Positions 8,894-16,659 are shown, counted from the first letter of the stretch. The stretch is 37,129 bases of DNA from Curtobacterium sp. UCD-KPL2560 (GCF_001705035.1 NZ_MCIG01000025.1:1-37129), one strand, 5' to 3'. Notes: a model not told the origin generated them from the sequence alone. Numbers and translations: made by a program.

Positions 8894-9370
8894 ATGGCGA
8901 AGGAACGCGGCGAGAAGATCGTGGCGACCAATCGTCGCGCGCGCCACGACTACCTCATCGAGGACACGTACGAGGCGGGCATGGTGCTGTCCGGCACCGA
9001 GGTGAAGTCCCTGCGTGAGGGTCGTGCCTCGCTCGTCGACGGCTACGCGTTCATCGACAAGGGCGAGGCGTGGCTCGACGCCGTTCACATCCCCGAGTAC
9101 ACCGAGGGCACCTGGAACAACCACGCACCCCGGCGCAAGCGGAAGCTCCTGCTGCACAAGCAGCAGATCGTGAAGATCTCGCACAAGACGGCACAGGGTG
9201 GCTACACGCTCGTGCCGCTGCAGATCTACTTCCACGACGGACGCGCCAAGGTCGAGATCGCGGTCGCGAAGGGCAAGCGCGAGTTCGACAAGCGCCAGAC
9301 CCTGCGCGAGAAGACCGACAAGCGCGAGGCCGAGCGGGCGATGCGCTCGCGCAACCGGCTCGGCGACTGA
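8894..9370 (+). CDS. smpB: SsrA-binding protein SmpB
   Basis: Binds the tRNA-like part of tmRNA and delivers it to stalled ribosomes for trans-translation. The 158-residue protein begins [20 protein letters not shown] and has the SmpB core: an oligonucleotide-binding barrel with [13 protein letters not shown] near 35-48 and a basic C-terminal tail ([20 protein letters not shown]) that folds in the ribosomal channel. The start is set by GGAGGGAA upstream; the longer frame from 8849 lacks family similarity at its N-terminus. Its RNA partner, ssrA, follows 119 bases downstream with its own promoter. Confidence 0.97.
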   Translation: MAKERGEKIVATNRRARHDYLIEDTYEAGMVLSGTEVKSLREGRASLVDGYAFIDKGEAWLDAVHIPEYTEGTWNNHAPRRKRKLLLHKQQIVKISHKTAQGGYTLVPLQIYFHDGRAKVEIAVAKGKREFDKRQTLREKTDKREAERAMRSRNRLGD

Positions 9371-9372
9371 CC

Positions 9373-9402
9373 GTGACAATCCACCCCTCGGTCGTCTAGA
9401 CT
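9373..9402 (+). promoter_or_regulatory. ssrA promoter, GTGACA-18-TAGACT
   Basis: GTGACA (9373-9378) and TAGACT (9397-9402) are separated by 18 bases, directly after the smpB stop codon. Transcription would start near 9409, leaving a precursor 5' leader of about 80 bases before the mature tmRNA. Confidence 0.65.
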
Positions 9403-9410
9403 GAGGGACT

Positions 9411-9441
9411 GCTCCTCCGGGAGCACCGCTCCTCCGGGAGC
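9411..9441 (+). repeat. Two tandem UNCG-tetraloop hairpins in the pre-tmRNA leader
   Basis: The 14-mer GCTCCTCCGGGAGC occurs twice, at 9411-9424 and 9428-9441 (17-base period). Each copy folds as a five-base-pair stem GCUCC/GGAGC closed by a UCCG loop, i.e. C(UCCG)G, a very stable tetraloop class. They lie between the promoter and the mature 5' end of ssrA. Confidence 0.75.
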
Positions 9442-9489
9442 GTTGGCAACTCAACAGCGTGACAGCGGCTCGCTCGGTTCGGCCTGTAC

Positions 9490-9867
9490 GGGGATGATCG
9501 GTTTCGACATTGCCTGTGCGCCGACGGGAAGCGGGCCGAGGACCCACGGTCATCTCGTGAACGATCCGTGGAAAACAACAAGTGCCAATTCCAAGCGCAC
9601 TGACTTCGCTCTCGCTGCGTAAGCAGCCCAGCACATGAAGTCCGTCGGCCAGGTGATCGTCTTCTAACCTGAGTTCCGGCGTCATCCAGAGGACTTGCTG
9701 CACGGTTGCGCCTCAGGGCCGTGTGGGACTTGCACTGAGACTGGGCCCGTCGTCCTAGAAGCCGGTAGCAAAGGACGGGGCCGAGCAGAACGCATCATCC
9801 GGATACGCCCGTAGAAGACGTCGAACTGCAGCGATGGACGGGGGTTCGATTCCCCCCATCTCCACCA
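9490..9867 (+). ncRNA. ssrA: tmRNA (ssrA), one-piece
   Basis: Transfer-messenger RNA that frees stalled ribosomes and tags the incomplete protein for proteolysis. The 5' end GGGGATGATCGGTTTCGAC is the canonical tmRNA start. The 3' end ...GGTTCGATTCC...CATCTCCACCA has the T-arm and an encoded CCA. The acceptor stem pairs GGGGATG with CATCTCC (seven pairs, one G-U). The order is unpermuted, so this is a one-piece tmRNA of 378 nt. The tag frame sits at 9584-9622. SmpB is encoded immediately upstream. Confidence 0.97.
9584..9622 (+). other. tmRNA tag-peptide reading frame (ANSKRTDFALAA)
   Basis: Resume codon GCC at 9584 starts a 12-codon frame, A-N-S-K-R-T-D-F-A-L-A-A, ending in TAA at 9620-9622. 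The C-terminal ALAA is the protease recognition end typical of bacterial tags, and the tag resembles other actinobacterial ones. Confidence 0.93.
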
Positions 9868-9918
9868 CCTGCCGACCGTCCGATCCGCTGTCACGCTGTT
9901 GCCGTCGCCCGGCACCAC

Positions 9919-9962
9919 CGAACGCCCCGGCGTCGTCCCCACGGACGGCACCGGGGCGTTCG
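9919..9962. terminator. Bidirectional terminator between ssrA and the LLM monooxygenase gene
   Basis: Twelve-base perfect arms CGAACGCCCCGG and CCGGGGCGTTCG flank a 20-base loop. It lies 52 bases after ssrA and 13 bases after the stop codon of the converging minus-strand gene. The stem base GAACGCCCCG/CGGGGCGTTC is shared with the terminator at 26621-26665. Confidence 0.75.
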
Positions 9963-9974
9963 CCGTTCGCGCCG

Positions 9975-11279
9975 TCAGAAGTCGAACAGGTTCGCCCGGA
10001 GGCCCCCGTCGCCGTACTCGCTGCGCAGGACGCCGCGGCGCCGGAGCGCGGGGACGAGGTCGCCCGTCATCCGGTACACCTGTGCCGGGTGCAGGTCGCC
10101 CGACAGGATCACGCCGTCGTTGTCGGCGTCGGTACCGAGTTCCTCGACGAAGTCGGCGAACTCCTCGGCGGTCCCGACGAAGCCCTCGCGCGTGCTGATC
10201 CGCCCCAGCCGTGCCTTCCGCGTGAGCAGCTCGCGCAGGGGTGCGTCCGGGGTGTCACCGAGGAGCCCGCGGATCGTGCCGGCGGAGACGTGCTCGCCGA
10301 AGGTGCCGTCCGGGATCGGTGCGTCGAGGTCGAGCGCGAGCAGGTCGGTCTCGGAGTCGCTCGACCAGGCCACCGCCGCCGCACGGAGCTCGGCGTCCGA
10401 CGGGTGCGCGGACACGGCGACGAGCCGGTCGGCCTCCTCGGGCGAGGACACCACGACGGGCTTGAGGACGAACAGCACCCGGACGTCCTCCGGACGGCGT
10501 CCGGCCTCGGTCGCGGCGGCGTGCACACGCGCCCGGTAGTCCCGGACCGCAGCGGACGTCAGCGGTGCGAGCGCGAGCTGCACGTCGGAGTGCGTGCCCG
10601 CGAAGCCGAGTCCACGTCCCGAGCCGCCGGGGGAGACCACGACGGGGTCGCGCTCGAGCGGCAGCGCGTTCAGCGGGCCGTCGGCGGTGAAGTACGTGCC
10701 CTCGTGGTGGAACGCGTCGAGTGCGTCCCCGTCCGCGAAGTGCCAGGAGGAGCGGTCCCCGACGTACCCGTCGCCCCACGAGTGCCACAGCCGGCGCAGC
10801 AGGGTGATCCACTCCTCGGCGCGGTCGTACGCGGCGTCGTGCGGCAGCGGGGCGGCGCCGACGTGCCGGGCGCTGCCGGTGTCGGTGACGACGTTCAGTC
10901 CGAACCGGTCGGAGGACAGGTGCGCGAGCGTGGCGGCCTGCCGGGCGGCCAGGTACGGCGGCGTGATGCCCGCGTTCACGGTCGGCACGATCCCGATGTG
11001 CGACGTCGCCGCGAACAGGTACGGCGCGAGCAGGAGCGGGTCGTGCTTCGGGCCGCCGTACGCCTGGCGGATCCGCAGGTCCAGGGTCGCCGGGTTGCCG
11101 AGCGAGATCGCGTCCTCGGCGATGACGAGGTCGAGGCCGGCCTGCTCCAGCGCGCGCACGGACTGCTGGTAGAGGTCGGGCTTCGTCCAGTCGTGGCCCC
11201 AGTCCCAGTCCGCACGACCCCATGCCTGCGGGCCGAACCCGCGCGAGAAGAAGTACCCGACGTGCTGCAGTGCGCCCAT
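9975..11279 (-). CDS. LLM-class flavin-dependent monooxygenase (NtaA/SnaA/DszA/SoxA type)
   Basis: Predicted FMNH2-dependent monooxygenase of the bacterial luciferase-like superfamily. The 434 residues contain the family's TIM-barrel signatures: GLDLVIAEDA near 53, a DRFGLNVVTDTGSARH segment near 134 typical of the NtaA/DszA group, and WHSWGDG near 175. DszA-type members are about 440-460 residues, so it is full length. It starts two bases after the stop codon of the adjacent PLP sulfhydrylase gene (TGACGATG), so the two are co-transcribed. Members of this family often desulfurise sulfonates or sulfones, and the sulfhydrylase neighbour supports a sulfur-scavenging role. The substrate itself cannot be read from sequence. 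Confidence 0.85.
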   Translation of the reverse strand: MGALQHVGYFFSRGFGPQAWGRADWDWGHDWTKPDLYQQSVRALEQAGLDLVIAEDAISLGNPATLDLRIRQAYGGPKHDPLLLAPYLFAATSHIGIVPTVNAGITPPYLAARQAATLAHLSSDRFGLNVVTDTGSARHVGAAPLPHDAAYDRAEEWITLLRRLWHSWGDGYVGDRSSWHFADGDALDAFHHEGTYFTADGPLNALPLERDPVVVSPGGSGRGLGFAGTHSDVQLALAPLTSAAVRDYRARVHAAATEAGRRPEDVRVLFVLKPVVVSSPEEADRLVAVSAHPSDAELRAAAVAWSSDSETDLLALDLDAPIPDGTFGEHVSAGTIRGLLGDTPDAPLRELLTRKARLGRISTREGFVGTAEEFADFVEELGTDADNDGVILSGDLHPAQVYRMTGDLVPALRRRGVLRSEYGDGGLRANLFDF

Positions 11280-11281
11280 CG

Positions 11282-12766
11282 TCAGAGGTCCTCGGACAGG
11301 ACGTGCGCCTGCGGGACGGTGTGCGCGAGCGCCGCGACGTCCGGCACGGAGGCGGGACGCGCCTCCCTGCCGTCGCCCGGGACCGACGTGACGGCCCCGC
11401 CGGACGCGGGGCGCGCCTCCCGGCCGTCGCCGGCGGCCGACGTGACGGCCCCGCCGGACGCGGCGCCCTGACCGAGTGCGCGCACCGCGGCGAGCCCGCG
11501 CTCGACGTCGCGGATGATGTCGGCGACGTCCTCGATGCCGACCGACAGCCGGAGCAGGCCGTCGTCGATGCCCATGTCCGCGCGCTCGGCCGCGGTGCGG
11601 CCCGCGTGCGTGGTGGTCGCGGGGTGCAGGACGAGCGTGCGCACGTCGCCGAGGTGGGTCATCCGGCTGATGAGCTGCACGGCGTCGGTGAAGGCGCGTG
11701 CCGCCGGCTCGCCGCCGGCGAGCGTGAAGGCGAAGACGGAGCCGGCTCCGCGAGGCAGGTAGCGCTGGGCGAGGTCGTGGTACGGACTGGAGGCGAGACC
11801 CGCGTGGTCGACGCTCGTCACCTCCGGCTGTGCCTCCAGGAAGGACGCGACGGCCAGCGCGTTCGCGCTGTGCCGTTCGACGCGCAGGCTGAGCGTCTCG
11901 ATGCCCTGGCGGAGCAGGAAGGCGTTGAAGGGGGAGGGCGATGCCCCGATGCGGGCGGCGACGACGTCGCGGGCGAAGACCACGAACGCGCGCCGGCCGT
12001 ACCGCTCGACGTAGCTCTGCCCGCCGAGCGACGGCTCCGGCTGCGTGAGGTGCGGGAAGCGGCCGGGCTCGGCGCCCCAGTCGAACCGGCCGCCGTCGAC
12101 GACCAGGCCGCCGAGCCCGGCGCCGTGGCCGGACAGGAACTTCGACGCCGAGTGCACCACGATGTCGGCGCCGTGCTCGACCGGGCGGACGAGGTACGGG
12201 GTCGCGAGCGTGTTGTCGACGATGAGCGGGACGCCGGCGCGGTGCGCGGTGTCCGCGACGCCGGTCACGTCGAGGACGTCGTTCTTCGGGTTCGGGATCG
12301 TCTCGGCGAAGAACGCCTTCGTGTTCGGTCGGACGAGCCGGGACCACTCGTCGAGGTCGCGCTGGTCCGACACGAAGTCGACGTCGATGCCGAGCCGGCC
12401 GAGGTTCTGGACGAGCAGCCCCTTGGTGCCCTCGTAGATGCTGCGGGCGCTGACGACGTGGTCGCCGGCCTGGAGGACACCGAGGAACGCGATCGTCGCG
12501 GCGGCCTGCCCGCTGCCGACCAGGATCGCCTCGGGACAGCCCTCGAGCAGGGCCACGCGGCGCTCGACGTCGGCGTTCGTGGGGTTGCCGAGGCGGGTGT
12601 AGGTGTAGCCGTCGTCCGTGCCCGCGAAGCGGTCCCGAGCCTGCTCGAAGTCGTCGAACAGGAACCCGGACGACATGTGGATCGCGGGGACCCGTGCGCC
12701 GTGTGCGGTGTCGGGCAGGAACCCGCCGTGCACCTGTTCGGTGGCGAAGCCGTGCTCGTGCGCCAT
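11282..12766 (-). CDS. O-acetylhomoserine sulfhydrylase-type PLP enzyme (MetY / Cys-Met metabolism family)
   Basis: Predicted to form homocysteine (or a related thioether) from O-acetylhomoserine and sulfide, or to be a close relative in the Cys/Met-metabolism PLP family. The 494 residues include TRLGNPT at 57-63, GSGQAAAT at 84-91, D184 in VDNT, and PLP lysine K209 in HSASKFLSGH. The FGWG-like insert GRFPHLTQPEPSLGG fits MetY rather than MetB. The catalytic fold ends near residue 434. The last 60 residues are an unusual tail holding two copies of an 18-residue repeat. The start has a strong GGAGGG five bases upstream of the ATG. It is coupled to the LLM monooxygenase gene downstream. Confidence 0.88.
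   Translation of the reverse strand: MAHEHGFATEQVHGGFLPDTAHGARVPAIHMSSGFLFDDFEQARDRFAGTDDGYTYTRLGNPTNADVERRVALLEGCPEAILVGSGQAAATIAFLGVLQAGDHVVSARSIYEGTKGLLVQNLGRLGIDVDFVSDQRDLDEWSRLVRPNTKAFFAETIPNPKNDVLDVTGVADTAHRAGVPLIVDNTLATPYLVRPVEHGADIVVHSASKFLSGHGAGLGGLVVDGGRFDWGAEPGRFPHLTQPEPSLGGQSYVERYGRRAFVVFARDVVAARIGASPSPFNAFLLRQGIETLSLRVERHSANALAVASFLEAQPEVTSVDHAGLASSPYHDLAQRYLPRGAGSVFAFTLAGGEPAARAFTDAVQLISRMTHLGDVRTLVLHPATTTHAGRTAAERADMGIDDGLLRLSVGIEDVADIIRDVERGLAAVRALGQGAASGGAVTSAAGDGREARPASGGAVTSVPGDGREARPASVPDVAALAHTVPQAHVLSEDL
11354..11461 (-). repeat. 54-bp tandem duplication inside the sulfhydrylase gene
   Basis: Two 54-base copies (11408-11461 and 11354-11407) encode ASGGAVTSAAGDGREARP and ASGGAVTSVPGDGREARP. 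The downstream edge (11348-11366) reads GGAGGCGGGACGCGCCTCC on the plus strand. That differs by one base from the intergenic palindrome at 30551-30569, so the duplication carries a palindromic repeat of this genome in frame. Confidence 0.85.
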
Positions 12767-12844
12767 GGGGTCCCTCCGTGAGCTGGTGGTGGTCCCGGTA
12801 CTCTCGCAGGCCGTCGTGCGCTGCGGGGTGTCTGCGACCTCCGG

Positions 12845-13414
12845 TTACGTGGCCGGGGCGGCGTGGTGCCCGGCGAGGCGGTCGCGGTCGCCGGTGTGGT
12901 CGGCGAGGACGGCGGCGAGCCGCGCCGCGAACCCGTCGGCGAGCGGCGACGGCAGTGTGTCGACCGCGAACCAGCGCACGTCGTCGCTCTCGTCGCTCAC
13001 GACGGTCGCGGCGGCCGGATCCACCTCGGCCACGAACCCGACGTCACGGTGCGCCGCGCAGGCGAACCCGTCGTGCAGCGCGTGCCGGTCGAGGTCGGCG
13101 ATGCCCGTGTCCACCAGCTCGAGGTCGGCGATCCCGGACTCCTCGCGGGTCTCGCGGCGGGCGGCTGCGGCGAGGTCGACGTCGTCCGGCTCGAGGTGCC
13201 CGCCGAACTGCACCCAGAACCCGCCCTTGCGGTGCAGGCAGAGCAGGACCTGCCGGTGGTCGGGGGAGAGCACGAAGCAGGACGCGGTCAGGTGCTCCGG
13301 CCGCCCGTCACGCCGGAGGGCCGTGTCGCCGTGGGTCCGCACGAAGTCGGCGAAGTCCGCGGCGAGCGGATGGTGGCTGGACCCGAGGGCGGTGAGGACG
13401 ACGTCGACGTGCAC
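12845..13414 (-). CDS. NUDIX hydrolase
   Basis: Predicted to cleave a nucleoside diphosphate linked to another moiety; the substrate is unknown. The 189-residue protein has a NUDIX box at 72-95 (G.LEP.D...RRETREESGI) with the metal-binding REXXEE part intact. The spacing from the first Gly to RE is one residue longer than the classical GX5EX7RE, as in the GGHxEP.D subgroup. The GTG start follows a CAGGAT box by six bases, consistent with a leaderless mRNA. It sits between the sulfhydrylase and M50-like genes on the same strand without visible functional linkage. Confidence 0.85.
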   Translation of the reverse strand: MHVDVVLTALGSSHHPLAADFADFVRTHGDTALRRDGRPEHLTASCFVLSPDHRQVLLCLHRKGGFWVQFGGHLEPDDVDLAAAARRETREESGIADLELVDTGIADLDRHALHDGFACAAHRDVGFVAEVDPAAATVVSDESDDVRWFAVDTLPSPLADGFAARLAAVLADHTGDRDRLAGHHAAPAT

Positions 13415-13444
13415 GGTCCCATCCTGCTCGCTCTGCGGGCCGGG

Positions 13445-14158
13445 TCAGACCAGTGCCCGCACCCCGGCCGCGATCGTGTCCCACACCGCGAGCAGGGGTT
13501 CCCGGGCGAGCCACACCGCCAGCGTGTTCCCCGCCAGGAACAGCACGAACCAGCCCACCGCGGGCACCCGCATCTCGGCGGCGGCGATGTGGAAGTCCGT
13601 CTGCACCCGGGCCCCGGTCAGCAGCCAGCGCGCCACCTGCACGACCGAGCGCAGACCGTCGACGACGAAGAGCGCCCCGACGGCGGCGACGACGAGCACG
13701 GTGGCCTCGGACGGGCGCAGTGCCACCCAGAGCGCGAGCGCGTCGAACCCGACGACGACGAGCAGGCCGAACCAGTTGCGGACGAAGGCGAGCGCCACGA
13801 GCCCGATCACGGCGAGCACCGCCACGGGCAGCCACCGCGACCCGTCGAGGACCCCGGTGAGCAGCAGCACGCCGGCCCACACCGGTGCGCTGTAGCCGGC
13901 GAACAGGTTCAGGACGCGGACGAGCCACCGGACGGCACCGGGCACCCGGCCGAGCCGGACCCAGGCCTCACCCGAGCCGTCGGCGTGCAGGTCGATCCGG
14001 TCGATGCGGCCGCCGAACGGCACGACGACGACGCAGTGTCCGACCTCGTGGGCGATGGTGGCCGCGATCCGGGCGACCCGGCCGACGAACGGCACGAACG
14101 GCAGGACTGCGCCGACGAGGACGGCGATGAACACGAGGGAGGGCGTGGCGGAGGTCAA
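13445..14158 (-). CDS. M50-family membrane metallopeptidase (M50B-like)
   Basis: Polytopic membrane protein of 237 residues with the zinc-binding motif HEVGH at 37-41, placed at the end of the first hydrophobic segments as in site-2-protease relatives. At least five further hydrophobic stretches follow. The second metal-ligand motif (usually N/D-P-x-x-D/G) is not obvious, so proteolytic activity is not assured; many short actinobacterial members are annotated simply as M50. The start is TTG at 14158-14156, six bases after a CATCCT box, so it may be leaderless. Substrate unknown. Confidence 0.75.
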   Translation of the reverse strand: MTSATPSLVFIAVLVGAVLPFVPFVGRVARIAATIAHEVGHCVVVVPFGGRIDRIDLHADGSGEAWVRLGRVPGAVRWLVRVLNLFAGYSAPVWAGVLLLTGVLDGSRWLPVAVLAVIGLVALAFVRNWFGLLVVVGFDALALWVALRPSEATVLVVAAVGALFVVDGLRSVVQVARWLLTGARVQTDFHIAAAEMRVPAVGWFVLFLAGNTLAVWLAREPLLAVWDTIAAGVRALV

Positions 14159-14256
14159 GGCACCAGGATGGCAGGCCTGCCGATGACGGCGCTGGACGGG
14201 TCGTGACGAGCGTGACGCCGCGCGGACCGGAGCGGCCGCTCCGGGTCCCGGTCCGG

Positions 14257-14370
14257 TCAGGCCCCGGACAGCGTCGAGACGACCACGAGCACGAGCGTCG
14301 CGACGACGACGAGCCCGGTCGTCGCGGCGACGACCACCGTCACCCGGTTGGTGTTGCTGTGCCGGGCCAT
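14257..14370 (-). CDS. 37-residue single-pass membrane protein overlapping the GlmS-like gene
   Basis: The ORF encodes MARHSNTNRVTVVVAATTGL followed by VVVATLVLVVVSTLSGA: a short polar, positively charged N-terminus and one long hydrophobic helix reaching almost to the C-terminus. Its ATG lies inside the last codons of the upstream GlmS-like gene (31-base overlap, another frame), so translation could be coupled. The purine-rich GGTGACGG upstream is a weak Shine-Dalgarno. I do not recognise a family; the clean transmembrane composition in a GC-rich frame argues that it is real. Confidence 0.55.
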   Translation of the reverse strand: MARHSNTNRVTVVVAATTGLVVVATLVLVVVSTLSGA

Positions 14371-16232
14371 CGGACCGTCACCGACCCCGCCGCGTGACGC
14401 GGCTTGTCGACCTCGAACCCGTGCTGCAGCGCGAGCTCCCGGGCGAGCATCTGGAGCGGCACGACCGCCTCGACCGGACCCCACGGCGCGAGGTCGCGGC
14501 CCCACGCCAGGCCGGTCGTCCCGCCCGGGCGTGCCGGTCCCGTCGTCGTGAGACCACCCGGAGCGGACAGGACGGGGACGTCCGAGTCCTCGCCGCCGAT
14601 CGTCACGACGAACCCGCCGTGCGCCCGCACGTGGGCGACGGCGGTCTGCAGGCGTCGGTCGCCGTGGTCGACGACCAGCACCGGGGTGCCCTCGTCGACG
14701 CGTGCGAGCAGGCCGTGCTGCAGGTCGCCGGCCGGGTGCGCCTCCGCCCACCGGCCGCTCAGCTGGGTGAGCTTCAGGGCGCCCTCGGCGGCGTACGGGA
14801 GGCCGGGGCCGCGTCCGGTGAGCAGGAACCCCGGGGCGTCCCGCACGGTGGCGGCGAGCAGCGGGATCCGCTCGGCGGCCACGGCGGCGGCCGCGCTCAT
14901 CCGGTCGGGCAGCTCCGCGAGGTCCTCGACGAGTGCGGTCGCCCGGGCCGTGTCGAGGCGTCCGGAGGCCACCAGCGCGGACAGCACGGTCGTCACGCCG
15001 ACCACGACCTGCGCGGTGAAGCGCTTCGTCGCGACGACGCCGACCTCGGGCCCGGTGTGGCAGTCGAGCACGGCGTCGGCGCGGCGGGCGAGGGACGAGT
15101 GCACGTCGTCCGTGAGCGCGAGGACCGGGTGCCGCGGGTCGAGCTGGTCGAGGGCCCGCAGGACGTCGGCGGTCTCACCCGACCCGTCGATCGCGAGGAC
15201 CAGGGTGCCGTGCCCGAGGACCACCTGCTCGGCCTCGCTCGCGACGACGACGTCGGTCGGGACCCCGCCGAGCGTGCGGATCGTGCCCGCGACCACCTGC
15301 CCGGCGTGCAGGGACGTCCCGCACGCGACGACCGCCAGTCGCCGGAAGGCCGGCAGCCCGAGACCGGCCCAGGTGCTGCCGTCGACCGTGCGGTGCCGGA
15401 GGCGGGCGAGCAGGTCGCGGGCGACGGCGGGCTGCTCGGCGATCTCCTTCGCCATGTGGTCGGGGTGGTGGCCGCGGTCCGGCGTGACGGCGGCGAACGG
15501 GGACGGCGTCGGGAACGGCACCGGGACGGCGATCCCCTCGGAGGACCACGCCCACGCCTCGCCGAGCTCGACCACGTCCCCGTCGCGCAGCGGGACGAAG
15601 GTCTCGCACCAGGCGGCGATCGCACCGACGTCGCTCGCCGCGAAGTCGCCGCGGTCGGACCGCCCCACGACGAGCGGCGACCCGTTCGCCGCCGCGACCA
15701 TCCGGCCGTCCCGGGCGTCCAGCACGACGAGCGCCCACGACCCCTCGAGCTGGGCGGTGGCGAGCTGCACGGCGAGCATGAGGTCCGGGTCCACGACGAG
15801 GGCTCGCTCGACGAGGTGGGCGATGACCTCGGAGTCGACGTCCGAGGTGAAGACGTGCCCCTGTCGCTCGAGCACGGTGCGCAGCCGCCGGGCGTTGTCG
15901 ACGACGCCGTCGTGCACGATGCTGACCCGGCCGGTGCAGTCGGCGTGCGGGTGCGCGTCCGCCTCGCGCACCGGCCCGTGCGTCGCCCGCCGCACGTGCC
16001 CGATCCCGACGCCGGTCGACGCGTCGGAGGCAGGCACGGTGCCCGACCGGCCGGCCAGCCGCGTGCGCAGGTCACCGACACGGGTCAGGGTCCGCGTGGT
16101 CGCGATCCGTCCCGCCGCGGTCCGCACCGCGACACCGACCGAGTCGTGCCCGCGGTGGTCCAGCCGCTCGAGGCCGTCGAGCAGGAAGGGCGTCGCGTCG
16201 TCGGTGACGCGCGCCGCGATGATGCCGCACAT
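14340..16232 (-). CDS. GlmS-like protein (glutaminase plus SIS domains) with altered catalytic residues
   Basis: The 630 residues have the full architecture of glucosamine-6-phosphate synthase: N-terminal glutaminase with Cys2 (MCGI), two SIS domains, and a C-terminus aligning with the GlmS end. Several residues essential in E. coli GlmS (Cys numbered 1) differ. The Schiff-base lysine K603 is Gly616, E488 is Gln490, phosphate-loop S347-Q348 is D349-G350, oxyanion N98 is Asp108, and the W74 ammonia gate is Arg82. Cys2, the THG loop, D133, CGTS (304-307), K487 and H506 are kept. It is probably a paralogue with another substrate or a non-catalytic role; a genuine glmS should exist elsewhere. The start is ATG-TGC with only a weak GGA upstream, fixed by the obligatory N-terminal cysteine. 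Confidence 0.85.
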   Translation of the reverse strand: MCGIIAARVTDDATPFLLDGLERLDHRGHDSVGVAVRTAAGRIATTRTLTRVGDLRTRLAGRSGTVPASDASTGVGIGHVRRATHGPVREADAHPHADCTGRVSIVHDGVVDNARRLRTVLERQGHVFTSDVDSEVIAHLVERALVVDPDLMLAVQLATAQLEGSWALVVLDARDGRMVAAANGSPLVVGRSDRGDFAASDVGAIAAWCETFVPLRDGDVVELGEAWAWSSEGIAVPVPFPTPSPFAAVTPDRGHHPDHMAKEIAEQPAVARDLLARLRHRTVDGSTWAGLGLPAFRRLAVVACGTSLHAGQVVAGTIRTLGGVPTDVVVASEAEQVVLGHGTLVLAIDGSGETADVLRALDQLDPRHPVLALTDDVHSSLARRADAVLDCHTGPEVGVVATKRFTAQVVVGVTTVLSALVASGRLDTARATALVEDLAELPDRMSAAAAVAAERIPLLAATVRDAPGFLLTGRGPGLPYAAEGALKLTQLSGRWAEAHPAGDLQHGLLARVDEGTPVLVVDHGDRRLQTAVAHVRAHGGFVVTIGGEDSDVPVLSAPGGLTTTGPARPGGTTGLAWGRDLAPWGPVEAVVPLQMLARELALQHGFEVDKPRHAAGSVTVRWPGTATPTG

Positions 16233-16576
16233 CTGGGGTCCGTTCGCAGGGAGGGGACTCCTGGTGGAGCCGGAGGTCGGCACCGACCGCCGCCGGGTCG
16301 GCCGCGCGTCCGGGACCGTCGGGCGGTCCGGGCCCGTCCTCGGATCAGGCGAGGACGGACGACGGGTCCGCGGGTCGACGGTTCGGGTACCGGACGGGGT
16401 ACGCGGGCCTGCCCTCGGGGGAGGGCACGGCGGTCGGTGCACCAGAAGGGTCCCGCGGACGGCACGGCCCTGACAACGGCGACCACCGCCTCTTGCGGTT
16501 CACCGCGCTCGCGGTGCGACCGGGCAGGACCCGGTGCGGACTCCCGCAAGGCGACCCACGTCGTCGACGGGGCGGG
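16233..16576. other. Intergenic region upstream of the GlmS-like gene
   Basis: No convincing gene is present in this 344-base stretch. I see a perfect 16-base palindrome CACCGCGCTCGCGGTG at 16502-16517 and the 16-mer CGGACGGGGTACGCGG at 16391-16406, which recurs at 19934-19949 in the other long gap. No clear -10 box stands just before the GlmS-like start. Confidence 0.5.
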
Positions 16577-16630
16577 ACGACGGAACGGGAGGCCCGGTAC
16601 CAGCTGGTACCGGGCCTCCCGTTCCGTCGT
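16577..16630. terminator. 54-bp perfect palindrome after the LuxR-type regulator gene
   Basis: Two 27-base arms meet at CAGCTG, with the internal core CGGGAGGCCCGGTACCAG and its mirror. It begins 30 bases after the stop codon of the minus-strand regulator gene, where a terminator is expected. Length (54) and the GGGAGGC...GCCTCCC core match 2248-2301, and the CAGCTG centre matches 32116-32149. Confidence 0.75.
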
Positions 16631-16659
16631 GTGGTCGCGTCCACCGCGACCCGCGCCGA

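Noticed and set aside
16345-16644. A 99-codon minus-strand frame between the LAL regulator and the GlmS-like gene
   Set aside because: It runs through the perfect terminator palindrome and gives an Arg/Pro-rich product without similarity.
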